The position numbers and the translations under genes are program-made. A stretch of DNA of 64,000 nucleotides. Source: UBA7662 sp943369355. Lineage in GTDB: Bacteria; Bacteroidota; Bacteroidia; UBA7662. The notes beneath the pieces are model-generated. The model saw only the letters and a list, made by a program, of their open reading frames with translations. It was not told where the DNA came from and searched no databases. Position 1 is the first letter of the stretch, and each line of letters starts with the position of its first letter. This document shows positions 1 to 8,149 of this stretch, one piece after another. The stretch covers positions 248,001-312,000 of the forward strand of contig CALRMX020000005.1 of NCBI GenBank assembly GCA_943369355.1, given 5' to 3'.

Positions 1-1748
1 TCGTTGATGGTTACTGGCAAACGGCCGCTAAACCTCCCGCTGCCAAAAAGTGCGTTGGTGAGCGCCCGAAAGGCTGCGGGGTGTTCTTCGTAGCCTACCG
101 CCACCAACTCCCCAAAATTGAGGAGCTGCAAACTGTATGGATTGCCGTAAATAAGTTGGGTAAGCGCCTTGCCATCGGCATAACGTTTCAAACTGTCGAG
201 CGTGAGCGTATCAATGCCCCACCGCAAACCGGCCTTCTGGGTGGGCAAGTGCCAGGCATAAACTACTCGGTCGGCTTTTTCGATACGTTCGCGCAGTTGC
301 TGCAACTGTACGACATCGGCTTTGATGGGCAGCTGGTAGAATTCCGCACTGTGAAACAAGGCATAGGCATCGAAGGCTTCGCGGCTAGGTTGTGCACCGC
401 CAATGCCAACGTATAAGGTATTGAGCGGCAAGGCGCGCAAAGGAACTTGTTTCTTGTCGTCGCGTACTAAGGTAACCGCTTGCTCAAAGATCCGTTGATG
501 TAGCGTGTACATCTCTAAGGGCTGCATGCGCAGCAACAAGCTGTCGGTATTCACCGGACGATATTGGTGCAGTCCTGCCCAATACTTTGCACCTAACACC
601 TTCTTCACCCGACCTTCTAACTGCTTCCAGCTGATGCGCTTGTCGGCTACAGCCTTCAAGATACGCTGTATGGCTGTGGGAACATCCATCGAATACAGCA
701 GGATATCGTTGCCGGCGAGTAGCGCCAGCGCATCTACCTCACCGGGAGGATACAGGTCGGCCACCCCTTTCATGTTCAAGGCATCGGTGAAGACCAAACC
801 CTTGAACCGCAAATCGTGCCGCAACAGCTCGTTGATGGCCTTGGGCGATAAAGTAGTGGGTGTTTTGGGGGTAGGATCGATGGCGGGAACCGACAAATGT
901 GCCACCATCACGCTGGCTACCCCTTCGTTGATGAGGTGCCGAAAGGGATAGAGCTCTAAGGTATCGAGGCGTTTTCGGTCGGCACGAATCACCGGCGTGG
1001 CCTCGTGCGAGTCGGCATCGGTGTCGCCGTGGCCGGGGAAGTGTTTGGCGCAGGCAATGATGCCCTGCTCTTGTAACCCCTGCATGTAGCGAGCGCCACG
1101 GTTGGCCACCACGTATTTGGAGCTGCCAAACGAACGGTGACCTATAACTGGATTGGCGGGGTTATTATTGACATCTACCACTGGCGAAAAACTGATATGC
1201 ACACCCATGTTGCGGCATTGCATGGCCAGTTGACGACCCATATCGTACACCAACTTATCGTCGGCAATGGCGCCCAGCGTAATCTGGTAGGGATAACGCT
1301 GCAGCGAATCGAGGCGCATGGCCAGGCCCCACTCGGCATCCATGGCGATGAGCATGGGCGTACGGGCCAGCGATTGGTAGTGATTGGTGAGGTTTGCCTG
1401 ACGAACGGGAGTACCCTTCATGAAGATGAGTCCACCCAAATTGTAGTTGCGTATCAGGGCTTCGAGCTTGGCATCGGGCTTATCGGTGGTGCTAAATGCC
1501 GCTACCATAAACAGCTGCGCCAAACGTTGCGTATCGTTGAGAGCTGCATATACCGAATCAACCCAAGCATTCTGCGGTACATGGAATCGTTTATCCACTA
1601 CGGCTTGTTTTCGTTCGAGGGCTGTGGTATTGGCTGCTACATCGGGTAAACGGCGTACAGGGGCATTGCCGGCCAGCGCCAATAAGCCCAAAAGCAAGGT
1701 GGCGGCGAAGAGGAAGTAAGCCGAAAAACTGTGTTTGAGTGGAGTCAA
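1..1748 (-). CDS. GH3 family beta-N-acetylhexosaminidase (NagZ-like), C-terminus outside the window
   Basis: Secreted or membrane-anchored glycoside hydrolase family 3 enzyme, expected to release beta-linked N-acetylglucosamine from muropeptides or glycans. The reverse-strand frame is open from the window edge. It shows the family signature KHFPGHGDTDADSHEATP (about nt 960-1055) and VFTDALNMKG, whose Asp is the expected nucleophile, followed by the GH3 C-terminal domain. The only plausible start is TTG at 1748: it gives M-TPLKHS and then a strongly hydrophobic segment (signal peptide or anchor), and a TATTTTAG promoter-like box lies 16 nt upstream. No ATG precedes the conserved region. About 580 residues are visible. 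Bacteroidota homologues often carry a further serine-hydrolase domain, which would lie beyond base 1 (inference). Confidence 0.85.
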   Translation of the reverse strand, partial: MTPLKHSFSAYFLFAATLLLGLLALAGNAPVRRLPDVAANTTALERKQAVVDKRFHVPQNAWVDSVYAALNDTQRLAQLFMVAAFSTTDKPDAKLEALIRNYNLGGLIFMKGTPVRQANLTNHYQSLARTPMLIAMDAEWGLAMRLDSLQRYPYQITLGAIADDKLVYDMGRQLAMQCRNMGVHISFSPVVDVNNNPANPVIGHRSFGSSKYVVANRGARYMQGLQEQGIIACAKHFPGHGDTDADSHEATPVIRADRKRLDTLELYPFRHLINEGVASVMVAHLSVPAIDPTPKTPTTLSPKAINELLRHDLRFKGLVFTDALNMKGVADLYPPGEVDALALLAGNDILLYSMDVPTAIQRILKAVADKRISWKQLEGRVKKVLGAKYWAGLHQYRPVNTDSLLLRMQPLEMYTLHQRIFEQAVTLVRDDKKQVPLRALPLNTLYVGIGGAQPSREAFDAYALFHSAEFYQLPIKADVVQLQQLRERIEKADRVVYAWHLPTQKAGLRWGIDTLTLDSLKRYADGKALTQLIYGNPYSLQLLNFGELVAVGYEEHPAAFRALTNALFGSGRFSGRLPVTIN

Positions 1749-1763
1749 AACGAAGGTTTGGCG

Positions 1764-1771
1764 CTAAAATA
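1764..1771 (-). promoter_or_regulatory. Bacteroidota-type -7 box of the GH3 gene
   Basis: The minus strand reads TATTTTAG, one mismatch to the TAnnTTTG consensus, 16 nt before the proposed TTG start at 1748. It supports that start. Confidence 0.4.
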
Positions 1772-1803
1772 CGGTGTTGGAGGCATTTTCTGCCAAAAAA
1801 TGC

Positions 1804-2217
1804 TCAATCTCCGTGTAAAAGTCGGTCGATATCCAACTTTTGCATCGTCAGCATCCGCTTTAGCACATCGGCATCCTGCAACCACTCCGACAAGCCGCGG
1901 GGCACAATCTGCCAGCTCAGGCCGTACCGATCGGTGCACCAACCGCATCGACTTTCGCTGCCGTCGCGGGTAAGTGCTGCCCACAAATAATCGATTTCGG
2001 CTTGGGTGTCGCACAAAACCACCAGCGAAAATGACTCCGAAAGCCCATCACTACGACCTTGCTTCAACAACAGCAGCGGCTGACCAGCAAGCAACAGTTC
2101 AATCGACGCAGGTGAATCGTTCACCACGCGACTGTTGGGAATGAGCTTGCAGTAAAAATCGGCCATGGCAGCTGCATCGTGCGCCGTCCACAAACACGGA
2201 AAAGGTGCTGAGATCAT
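1804..2217 (-). CDS. VOC/PhnB-like (3-dmu-9_3-mt domain) protein
   Basis: A 137-residue protein of the glyoxalase/VOC superfamily, PhnB-like subgroup. It opens MISAPFPCLWTAHDAAAMADFY, has the family-typical FSLVVLCDTQAEIDYLW segment, and has the GLSWQIVP signature near the end. The start at 2217 was chosen because it overlaps the stop of the upstream SRPBCC gene in an ATGA, which implies translational coupling. The longer frame upstream is only the shadow of that gene. Substrate unknown; members are usually annotated as small metal-binding proteins without a proven reaction. Confidence 0.75.
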   Translation of the reverse strand: MISAPFPCLWTAHDAAAMADFYCKLIPNSRVVNDSPASIELLLAGQPLLLLKQGRSDGLSESFSLVVLCDTQAEIDYLWAALTRDGSESRCGWCTDRYGLSWQIVPRGLSEWLQDADVLKRMLTMQKLDIDRLLHGD

Positions 2218-3092
2218 GGAATTTGGGTTTCGGCCAATTCGCGGATACGTGCCAAAGCCAACGGCCACTGGGTCATCAGATAATCGGCATATTGATGGGG
2301 AACATCCACATCGACTGTGAGCAAACAACCGTATTCGCGTGGACTAAAGGAGTATATTTCGTTTAACCCTAACCAAACTTCGGCTTCGGCCCCTGTATTG
2401 ATGAAGGTATCGCCTTCGATCAAACCTTGGTGGACTAGCCGTATGTACTGCCCCGGCCGAAATGCCACTACCCGGGCACGTGTACCGCGGTTGGCGCCAT
2501 TGGGCAATGTGCACAAAAAATCGACGGTACTGCCCTCCTTCCAATCGCCCACATAGTGTGAGCTTGGGTCAAAAACGGCGGTCCAATACCGATACGGAAG
2601 CTCTTGCAGCATGAGTTCGGCCAATGCCGCAGGCGCCATGCGTATTTCTTGAGCGAAATGAGCCGCCGTAGCCCCTTTGTAAGCTTCTGCCCAGCGTTTA
2701 AAGTTATCGAGTATGGCTTGCCACCCTTGCTGTTGGAGTTCTACAGGGAATTCATTTTCTGGCTCGAAACGCTGCATCAACACGGTTTCATGGCCTTCAG
2801 CATGTAGTTCGAGCTCCACGCTACGGCCGTCGCCCAAACGATAAACCAGGCGATTTGGTGCATCTACCACTTCGTACACCGCCTCGAAATCGAAACCAAA
2901 ACTACCATCGCGGGCTTCCATGCGCGATTGGAGCTTTCCGCCTACCCGCAAATCATTGGCTGCCTCGGGTGTATGCCAATCGTCGTTGGCAGCGTTCCAG
3001 CGTACGATTTGAGCAGGATCGTTCCATAGCTTCCAAAGCTGTTGAGGCGGCAGCTGCACACGCACACTTACCGTAATGGGGGCCATTGACAT
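2214..3092 (-). CDS. Tandem SRPBCC (AHSA1-like) domain protein
   Basis: A 292-residue cytosolic protein with two START/SRPBCC-fold modules. Residues 1 to about 135 are AHSA1-like, with V-LPPQQLWKLWNDPAQIVRWN at the start and WQAILDNFKRWAEA at the end. Residues about 145-292 form a second module (YRYWTAVFDPSSHYVGDWKEG; the last helix is MTQWPLALARIRELAE). Such domains bind small hydrophobic ligands; the ligand is not predictable here. It is coupled to the VOC gene by a 4-nt overlap, a pairing common for SRPBCC and VOC proteins. A TATATTTC box lies 16 nt upstream, divergent from the promoter of the next plus-strand gene. Confidence 0.75.
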   Translation of the reverse strand: MSMAPITVSVRVQLPPQQLWKLWNDPAQIVRWNAANDDWHTPEAANDLRVGGKLQSRMEARDGSFGFDFEAVYEVVDAPNRLVYRLGDGRSVELELHAEGHETVLMQRFEPENEFPVELQQQGWQAILDNFKRWAEAYKGATAAHFAQEIRMAPAALAELMLQELPYRYWTAVFDPSSHYVGDWKEGSTVDFLCTLPNGANRGTRARVVAFRPGQYIRLVHQGLIEGDTFINTGAEAEVWLGLNEIYSFSPREYGCLLTVDVDVPHQYADYLMTQWPLALARIRELAETQIP

Positions 3093-3108
3093 GAAAATAG
3101 TTTAAACC

Positions 3109-3116
3109 GAAATATA
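3109..3116 (-). promoter_or_regulatory. -7 promoter box for the SRPBCC-VOC operon
   Basis: The minus strand reads TATATTTC, one mismatch to TAnnTTTG, 16 nt before the ATG at 3092. Confidence 0.4.
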
Positions 3117-3194
3117 TAATTTTTCTTCATACCAATGCTGCGATTTTCGGTTTATAGTCGTTCAAAGGCCGAAGCCGCTCCGCGCCAAAATTCG

Positions 3195-3202
3195 TATCTT
3201 TG
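3195..3202 (+). promoter_or_regulatory. -7 promoter box TATCTTTG upstream of the mutL operon
   Basis: TATCTTTG is an exact match to the Bacteroidota TAnnTTTG box. The ATG at 3207 begins only 4 nt after it, so the transcript would be leaderless or nearly so. Confidence 0.6.
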
Positions 3203-3206
3203 CAGT

Positions 3207-3569
3207 ATGCTGTTTTCGTTTTTCAAAACCCGCAAGGTCCGGCAGTTCGACTACACCCCGCGTTATTACGACGAGCAGGCCGAAGCCCGTGCGCAGCGCA
3301 AACGCGAGCTCGCCGGCGAGGCAGCACCCGACAGCGGCGGGAAACGCATCCAATTCAGGCGCAACTACAGCACCCGAGCGCAAGAAAACAAACGCAGCAA
3401 CCGCCATGTACTCATCTTGGTGGTACTGCTTGGAGGTATGTTTTATCTACTCATCCAAGGATATCTCGACCTAAGCACCACCCTTATACTCATGGCCGGT
3501 TATGTGGCCTGGCGTAGTGGCACCTTTCACCGCTTTTTTGGCAATTCTTCGCGTAATACGCCCCAATGA
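3207..3569 (+). CDS. Small two-pass membrane protein of unknown function
   Basis: About 120 residues. A basic, charged cytosolic N-terminal part (FFKTRKVRQF ... RAQRKREL ... RRNYSTRAQENKRSN) is followed by two hydrophobic segments (HVLILVVLLGGMFYLLIQGY and TTLILMAGYVAWRS) and a short basic tail. The start at 3207 is preferred over the longer frame because the perfect TATCTTTG box ends at 3202, which would leave upstream codons untranscribed. The stop overlaps the mutL start (ATGA), so the two are probably co-translated. I recognise no family. A role linked to mutL is not implied by the sequence. Confidence 0.6.
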   Translation: MLFSFFKTRKVRQFDYTPRYYDEQAEARAQRKRELAGEAAPDSGGKRIQFRRNYSTRAQENKRSNRHVLILVVLLGGMFYLLIQGYLDLSTTLILMAGYVAWRSGTFHRFFGNSSRNTPQ

Positions 3570-5377
3570 GCGACATAATCCGATTGTTACCCGACGCACT
3601 GGCCAACCAGATCGCCGCAGGTGAGGTAGTGCAGCGACCTGCATCGGCAGTGAAGGAGTTGCTCGAAAATGCCGTAGATGCCGGCGCTACCGATATTCAA
3701 CTGGTGGTAAAAGATGCCGGCAAAACGCTGATACAGGTCATCGACAACGGTTGCGGCATGTCGGGCACCGACGCCCGCATGGCCTTTGAGCGGCATGCCA
3801 CCAGCAAAATCAGGAACATCGACGACCTTTTCGCCATCCGCACCTTTGGCTTCCGGGGCGAGGCCCTTGCCTCTATCGCGGCCATTGCCCAGGTAGAGCT
3901 GCGCAGTCGCAGGCACGAAGACGAGCTCGGCACGTCCATACACATCGAAGGCAGCGAAATACGCAAACAGGAGCCCATCAGCTGCCCGGCCGGAACCCAA
4001 ATATTGGTCAAAAACCTGTTCTACAACGTACCTGCGAGGCGCAACTTCCTCAAAAAAAACGAAACCGAATTTCGCAATGTGGTGGAGGAGTTTTTGCGGG
4101 TAGCGCTCGCTCAGCCACAACTGGCGCTGCGCTTGCAACACAACGGCTCCGATTTGTACCGACTCAAAGCAGGTAACCTACGTCAACGCATCGTAGGCGT
4201 GATGGGCGACGCCATCAATAGCGCCTTGGTGCCGGTACAAGAACAAACCCAGCTGCTGCAGGTGAGCGGCTTTATCGGCAAACCCGCACAGGCACGCAAA
4301 ACACGGGGACAGCAGTACTTCTTCGTCAACAACCGCTTCATCCGCGACGGCTACCTGCACCATGCCGTGATGGGCGCCTTCGAAGGTCTGCTCGCTGAAG
4401 GCACCCACCCCGCCTACTTCCTCTACCTCGAAGTTGACCCGCGCCGCATCGACATCAACGTGCATCCCACCAAAACCGAGATCAAGTTCGAAGAAGAGCA
4501 AGCGGTTTATGCCATCCTACAAGCCGCGGTGCGCCGAGCCTTGTCGCAATACCACGTGGCCCCCTCGCTCGACTTTGAACGCGAAACAGGCCTCGACGGC
4601 ATCGACCTGAGCCCCAAAGCCCCCGAAGATGTGCGGCCACCCGTGATCCGTTTCAACCCCGATTACAACCCCTTCGATCAAAAAAAACCGGCGAGCAACA
4701 GCCCCAGCGCAGCGCGCACCGCCGTGCCCGATGGCTGGCAGGACTTCTATCAAATTGCTTCGGCACCCCGACAAGGCCAGATATTCCCGGCCACCGAACC
4801 CGTGGAGGGCGACGAGCAACCGGCCGGCGAGCAGCAACTTTTTCAGCTGCATCAACGGTACATCTGCTCGCAGGTGAAAAGTGGACTGCTGCTCGTTGAC
4901 CAAAATGCCGCCCACGAACGTATCCTGTACGAACGGTACCTGCACCAGCAGCAGGCCGTAAACAGTCAGCAGCTACTCTTCCCCGAAAATCTGAGCTTAT
5001 CGGCACACGACCGCCTGCTGCTCGAGCCCGTTTTACCCGAATTGCAGCGGCTGGGACTCGAAATACGCACGGGCGACCCCTGGCAGGTAACGGGCCTGCC
5101 CGCCGACTTGCAGCCCTCACAGCTCGCCATACTCGTAGACGAATTGCTCGAGCAGCTGCGCCAGCAGCCCCATGAAGCCATCTACCGAAGTAGAGAGCAG
5201 CTCGCCCGCGCCCTGTCGCGCTACGGCGCCCTGCCTGTGGGGAAAAGTCTCGAGCGCCCCGAAATGAACCTAATTATCGACCAGTTGTTTGCTTGTGAAC
5301 AACCTCATTTCGCACCCGACGGCAGGGCGACGCTGGTAAAAATACCGCTCGACGAAATTGCCCGAAGGTTCAGCTGA
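3566..5377 (+). CDS. mutL: DNA mismatch repair protein MutL
   Basis: A 603-residue MutL that couples MutS mismatch recognition to downstream repair. The N-terminal GHKL ATPase is textbook: IAAGEVVQRPASAVKELLEN, then DNGCGM, then RHATSKI and GFRGEALASI. The C-terminal dimerisation domain (about residues 420-603) carries a degraded nuclease site. The motif DQHA(X)2E(X)4E appears as D445-Q-N-A-A-H-E451-R-I-L-Y-E456, with His replaced by Asn. The usual ACR motif is absent (QLARALSRYG), and the CPHGRP motif reads APDGRA (residues 583-588). The endonuclease activity of MutL may therefore be lost. First or second gene of a plus-strand cluster. Confidence 0.97.
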   Translation: MSDIIRLLPDALANQIAAGEVVQRPASAVKELLENAVDAGATDIQLVVKDAGKTLIQVIDNGCGMSGTDARMAFERHATSKIRNIDDLFAIRTFGFRGEALASIAAIAQVELRSRRHEDELGTSIHIEGSEIRKQEPISCPAGTQILVKNLFYNVPARRNFLKKNETEFRNVVEEFLRVALAQPQLALRLQHNGSDLYRLKAGNLRQRIVGVMGDAINSALVPVQEQTQLLQVSGFIGKPAQARKTRGQQYFFVNNRFIRDGYLHHAVMGAFEGLLAEGTHPAYFLYLEVDPRRIDINVHPTKTEIKFEEEQAVYAILQAAVRRALSQYHVAPSLDFERETGLDGIDLSPKAPEDVRPPVIRFNPDYNPFDQKKPASNSPSAARTAVPDGWQDFYQIASAPRQGQIFPATEPVEGDEQPAGEQQLFQLHQRYICSQVKSGLLLVDQNAAHERILYERYLHQQQAVNSQQLLFPENLSLSAHDRLLLEPVLPELQRLGLEIRTGDPWQVTGLPADLQPSQLAILVDELLEQLRQQPHEAIYRSREQLARALSRYGALPVGKSLERPEMNLIIDQLFACEQPHFAPDGRATLVKIPLDEIARRFS

Positions 5378-5383
5378 GTCGCT

Positions 5384-5391
5384 TATCTTTA
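5384..5391 (+). promoter_or_regulatory. -7 promoter-like box before the first rhomboid gene
   Basis: TATCTTTA, one mismatch to TAnnTTTG, 6 nt before the ATG at 5398. An internal promoter in the cluster is possible. Confidence 0.35.
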
Positions 5392-5397
5392 GTCCGC

Positions 5398-6123
5398 ATG
5401 AGTACACAATTTAGCCCCGGCCGTTTTGAGTTTTTGCCCGTTGTGGTCAAAAACATCCTCATCATCAACGGCTTGTTTTTTCTCGGCACCATTGCCATGG
5501 CCAACGCCATGCGGGTCGACCTCGTCGATATTTTTGGTTTGCGCCTGCCTGGCGCCAGCGAGTTCCGCCTGTGGCAGCCCATCACCCACCTGTTCATGCA
5601 CGGCAGCTTCGGGCACATCTTCTTCAATATGTTTTCGTTTTGGATGTTTGGCTCGGTGCTCGAAAACATCTGGGGGCCCAAACGATTTCTGAACTTTTAC
5701 CTCATCACGGGCCTTGGAGCCGCCTTTTTGCACTATGTAGTGGTATACCTCATCGACTTGCAACCCGTACTCGAGCAACTCAACAGGCAGTTGAGCACCG
5801 CGAGCGGCGCCGAGGTAGGTTATCTGGAGTCGCAAAAAGCCTACGTACTCAACCTGCCCAACATCATTGGCGCCAGCGGTGCCGTTGCCGGCGTATGGAT
5901 AGCCTTCGCTTACCTTTTTCCCAACAGCACCCTATACCTCTTCTTTGCTTTTCCCGTTAAAGCGAAGTACCTCGCTGGTTTTTACGTGGTGTACGAGCTT
6001 TGGCAAGCCGTACAATTCAACCCCAACGACAATGTGGCGCATTTCGCTCACCTCGGCGGGATGTTGTTTGGCTTTCTGATAGTGCGCTACTGGTACCGCA
6101 GCGACCGAACTAATTTTTATTAA
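5398..6123 (+). CDS. Rhomboid family intramembrane serine protease (first of two)
   Basis: A 241-residue polytopic inner-membrane protease. Rhomboid hallmarks are present: the loop HLFMHGSFGHIFFNM, the catalytic Ser in GASGAVAG (about residue 161) and the catalytic His in NVAHFAHLGG (about residue 213). There are six predicted membrane segments. A roughly 45-residue insertion, rich in Glu and Gln, separates the early helices from the GASG motif. It lies 6 bases upstream of a second rhomboid gene and is probably in one operon with it. The substrate is unknown. Confidence 0.9.
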   Translation: MSTQFSPGRFEFLPVVVKNILIINGLFFLGTIAMANAMRVDLVDIFGLRLPGASEFRLWQPITHLFMHGSFGHIFFNMFSFWMFGSVLENIWGPKRFLNFYLITGLGAAFLHYVVVYLIDLQPVLEQLNRQLSTASGAEVGYLESQKAYVLNLPNIIGASGAVAGVWIAFAYLFPNSTLYLFFAFPVKAKYLAGFYVVYELWQAVQFNPNDNVAHFAHLGGMLFGFLIVRYWYRSDRTNFY

Positions 6124-6129
6124 AGCGTT

Positions 6130-7014
6130 ATGGCACAATCGGTTTTTCAGGAGTTGAAAAATCAGCTGTTCCGCACTGGCAACAGCTTGAATCAGCTTAT
6201 CGGCGCCAACCTGGTGGTGTTTTTGGTGGTGAACCTGCTGGCAGTACTTTTTGCCCTGTTCGACCTGCGCAGCGGCTGGTATGCCGATATCGCGCGCTGG
6301 GGCATGGTGCCCGCCTACTTGCCTACCTTGCTGGTTCGGCCGTGGACCTTGATCAGCTATATGTTTTTGCATACCGGCTTTTTCCACATCCTCTTCAATA
6401 TGTTGTGGTTGTATTGGATTGGCCGCATCTTTCAGGAATATCTCGGCAATAAAAAGCTGGTGAGCACCTATTTTTTGGGTGGATTGAGTGGCGCTTTGGT
6501 GTATGTGGCCGCCTTTAATATTTTTCCATTGTTCGACAGCATGGTACCCAACGCCTATGCGCTAGGTGCCTCGGCCAGTGTTTTGGCCATCGTGGTGGGC
6601 ACGGCTACCCTGCTTCCCAACTACACCATCCGTTTATTGCTGTTTGGCGATGTGCCATTGAAGTACCTCGCACTGGTGATGATAGGCCTCGACCTGCTGC
6701 AGATAAGCGGAAGCAATGCCGGCGGGCACTTCGCCCACCTCGGTGGCGCCGCCTTTGGCTTTGTGTACATCAAACAGTTGCAAGGTGGTCGCGACCTTGC
6801 TAAGGGCTTCAACCGCCTGGCCGACTGGCTAGTTACCCTTTTCAGTCGCCGCAAGCCAAAGCTTACCGTAAGTCACCGCACCACCACCCCCCCACGCAGT
6901 GGCCGGGTGCCGCAGGAGGTAATCGACGCCTTGCTCGATAAAGTGAGCCGCAAGGGCTACGACAGTCTTTCGGAAGAAGAGAAAACACTACTTTTAAGGG
7001 CCAGTAAACAATAA
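6130..7014 (+). CDS. Rhomboid family intramembrane protease with C-terminal DUF6576 tail
   Basis: A 294-residue second rhomboid. The membrane core contains HTGFFHILFNMLWLYWIG, the active Ser in GASASVLAI (about residue 147) and the His in GHFAHLGGAAFGF (about residue 203). After the last helix comes a basic linker and a short helical tail (VIDALLDKVSRKGYDSLSEEEK) of the kind annotated as DUF6576. It is divergent from the upstream rhomboid, so the pair is not a simple recent duplication. It is followed after 3 bases by the next gene, which suggests translational coupling. Confidence 0.9.
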   Translation: MAQSVFQELKNQLFRTGNSLNQLIGANLVVFLVVNLLAVLFALFDLRSGWYADIARWGMVPAYLPTLLVRPWTLISYMFLHTGFFHILFNMLWLYWIGRIFQEYLGNKKLVSTYFLGGLSGALVYVAAFNIFPLFDSMVPNAYALGASASVLAIVVGTATLLPNYTIRLLLFGDVPLKYLALVMIGLDLLQISGSNAGGHFAHLGGAAFGFVYIKQLQGGRDLAKGFNRLADWLVTLFSRRKPKLTVSHRTTTPPRSGRVPQEVIDALLDKVSRKGYDSLSEEEKTLLLRASKQ

Positions 7015-7017
7015 ACC

Positions 7018-8124
7018 ATGCGCTTGCTTGCCCGGGGATTGCATCATCTGCTCCTGCTCCTGAACGTAGGGGTTGCGCTCGCGTCGGTACTCACCTACGC
7101 CGCCTCCTACATCAGCCCCGACGAGTTTTGGTACCTCTTTTTCCTGACCTATGCCGCGCTGCCCTTGCTTTTCGTGCATTTTGCCTTCGTGCTGTATTGG
7201 GGATTTCGGCGCGATAGGCTCATTTGGCTTTCGGCTGTGACCCTGGTGCTGGGCTTTCCGGTAAACAATCGTCTGCTGCAGTACAGCAGCACAAGCAGCA
7301 ACCCCAACGAAATACGGGTGATGAGCTACAACATAGGCAGCTTCATGGAAAACGGTCGGCAACGTGCCGAGGTAGGCCGCACCAAGACCAGCGTAGCCGA
7401 ACTCATTCGCACTACCAATCCACATATCCTGTGCTTTCAGGAATACAGCAGCCAAGCCCGAGGCCGGCACGACATTACCGACTTTCTACTCGATACGCTC
7501 GGCTACAAATCGGGTTATTTCGAAAAAATCCGCGATTTGCGGCATGAAGGTTTTGCCGGCATGGCTATTTTTAGTCGCTACCCCATGATTCAGAAGCGGT
7601 TTGTGCCGTTTAAGAGCAAAAAAACCACCAATGCCCTCATTTATGCCGATTTGGTGATTGAGCGCGATACCGTGCGGGTGATCAACATCCATTTGCAGAG
7701 CAACCGGCTGCGCAACGAGGAGTACACCTATGTGACCGACCTCGCCGACAATAACGAAGAACGCAAACGCGGGCTGCTCAAAATCATGGGCAAACTGCGC
7801 GACGCCGCCCGTGAGCGTGCCGTGCAGTCGCTGATCGTAGAAGAGCAGGTAAACCGCTCGCCCTACCCCGTTATTCTCTGCGGCGATTTTAACGACCTGC
7901 CATCGAGCTACGCCTACCAAAAAGTACGTGGCGAGCTACACGACAGTTTTATAGCCAAAGGCAACGGCATCGGAAACACCTATGCAGGCATTTTCCCGTC
8001 GTTCCGTATCGACCATATTTTCGCCTCGTCGCAATTTGAATTTTTCAGTCACCAGGTGCTGCGCAGCAAGTTCAGCGACCACTACCCGGTGCTGAGTAGC
8101 CTCTATTTCGCCACCGAAGAATAA
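7018..8124 (+). CDS. Membrane-anchored endonuclease/exonuclease/phosphatase (EEP) family protein
   Basis: 368 residues. Three hydrophobic segments fill residues 1-90 (for example HHLLLLLNVGVALASVLTYA). They are followed by an EEP catalytic domain with MSYNIGSF, the Glu in ILCFQEYSS, NIHLQS, the metal-site GDFNDLPSS and the terminal SDHYPV (catalytic Asp-His). The domain probably faces the periplasm. Members hydrolyse phosphodiester or phosphomonoester bonds in nucleic acids, lipids or nucleotides; the substrate cannot be read from sequence. It starts 3 nt after the second rhomboid. Confidence 0.85.
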   Translation: MRLLARGLHHLLLLLNVGVALASVLTYAASYISPDEFWYLFFLTYAALPLLFVHFAFVLYWGFRRDRLIWLSAVTLVLGFPVNNRLLQYSSTSSNPNEIRVMSYNIGSFMENGRQRAEVGRTKTSVAELIRTTNPHILCFQEYSSQARGRHDITDFLLDTLGYKSGYFEKIRDLRHEGFAGMAIFSRYPMIQKRFVPFKSKKTTNALIYADLVIERDTVRVINIHLQSNRLRNEEYTYVTDLADNNEERKRGLLKIMGKLRDAARERAVQSLIVEEQVNRSPYPVILCGDFNDLPSSYAYQKVRGELHDSFIAKGNGIGNTYAGIFPSFRIDHIFASSQFEFFSHQVLRSKFSDHYPVLSSLYFATEE

Positions 8125-8136
8125 GCCGTTCGCTCG

Positions 8137-8144
8137 TATCTTTG
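8137..8144 (+). promoter_or_regulatory. -7 promoter box TATCTTTG of cysS
   Basis: Exact TAnnTTTG match ending 5 nt before the cysS ATG at 8150, which implies a leaderless or near-leaderless transcript. Confidence 0.6.
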
Positions 8145-8149
8145 TCGCC

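Noticed and set aside
81..1719. Plus-strand frames over the first 1.7 kb
   Set aside because: Antisense to the GH3 enzyme, which shows clear family signatures on the minus strand.
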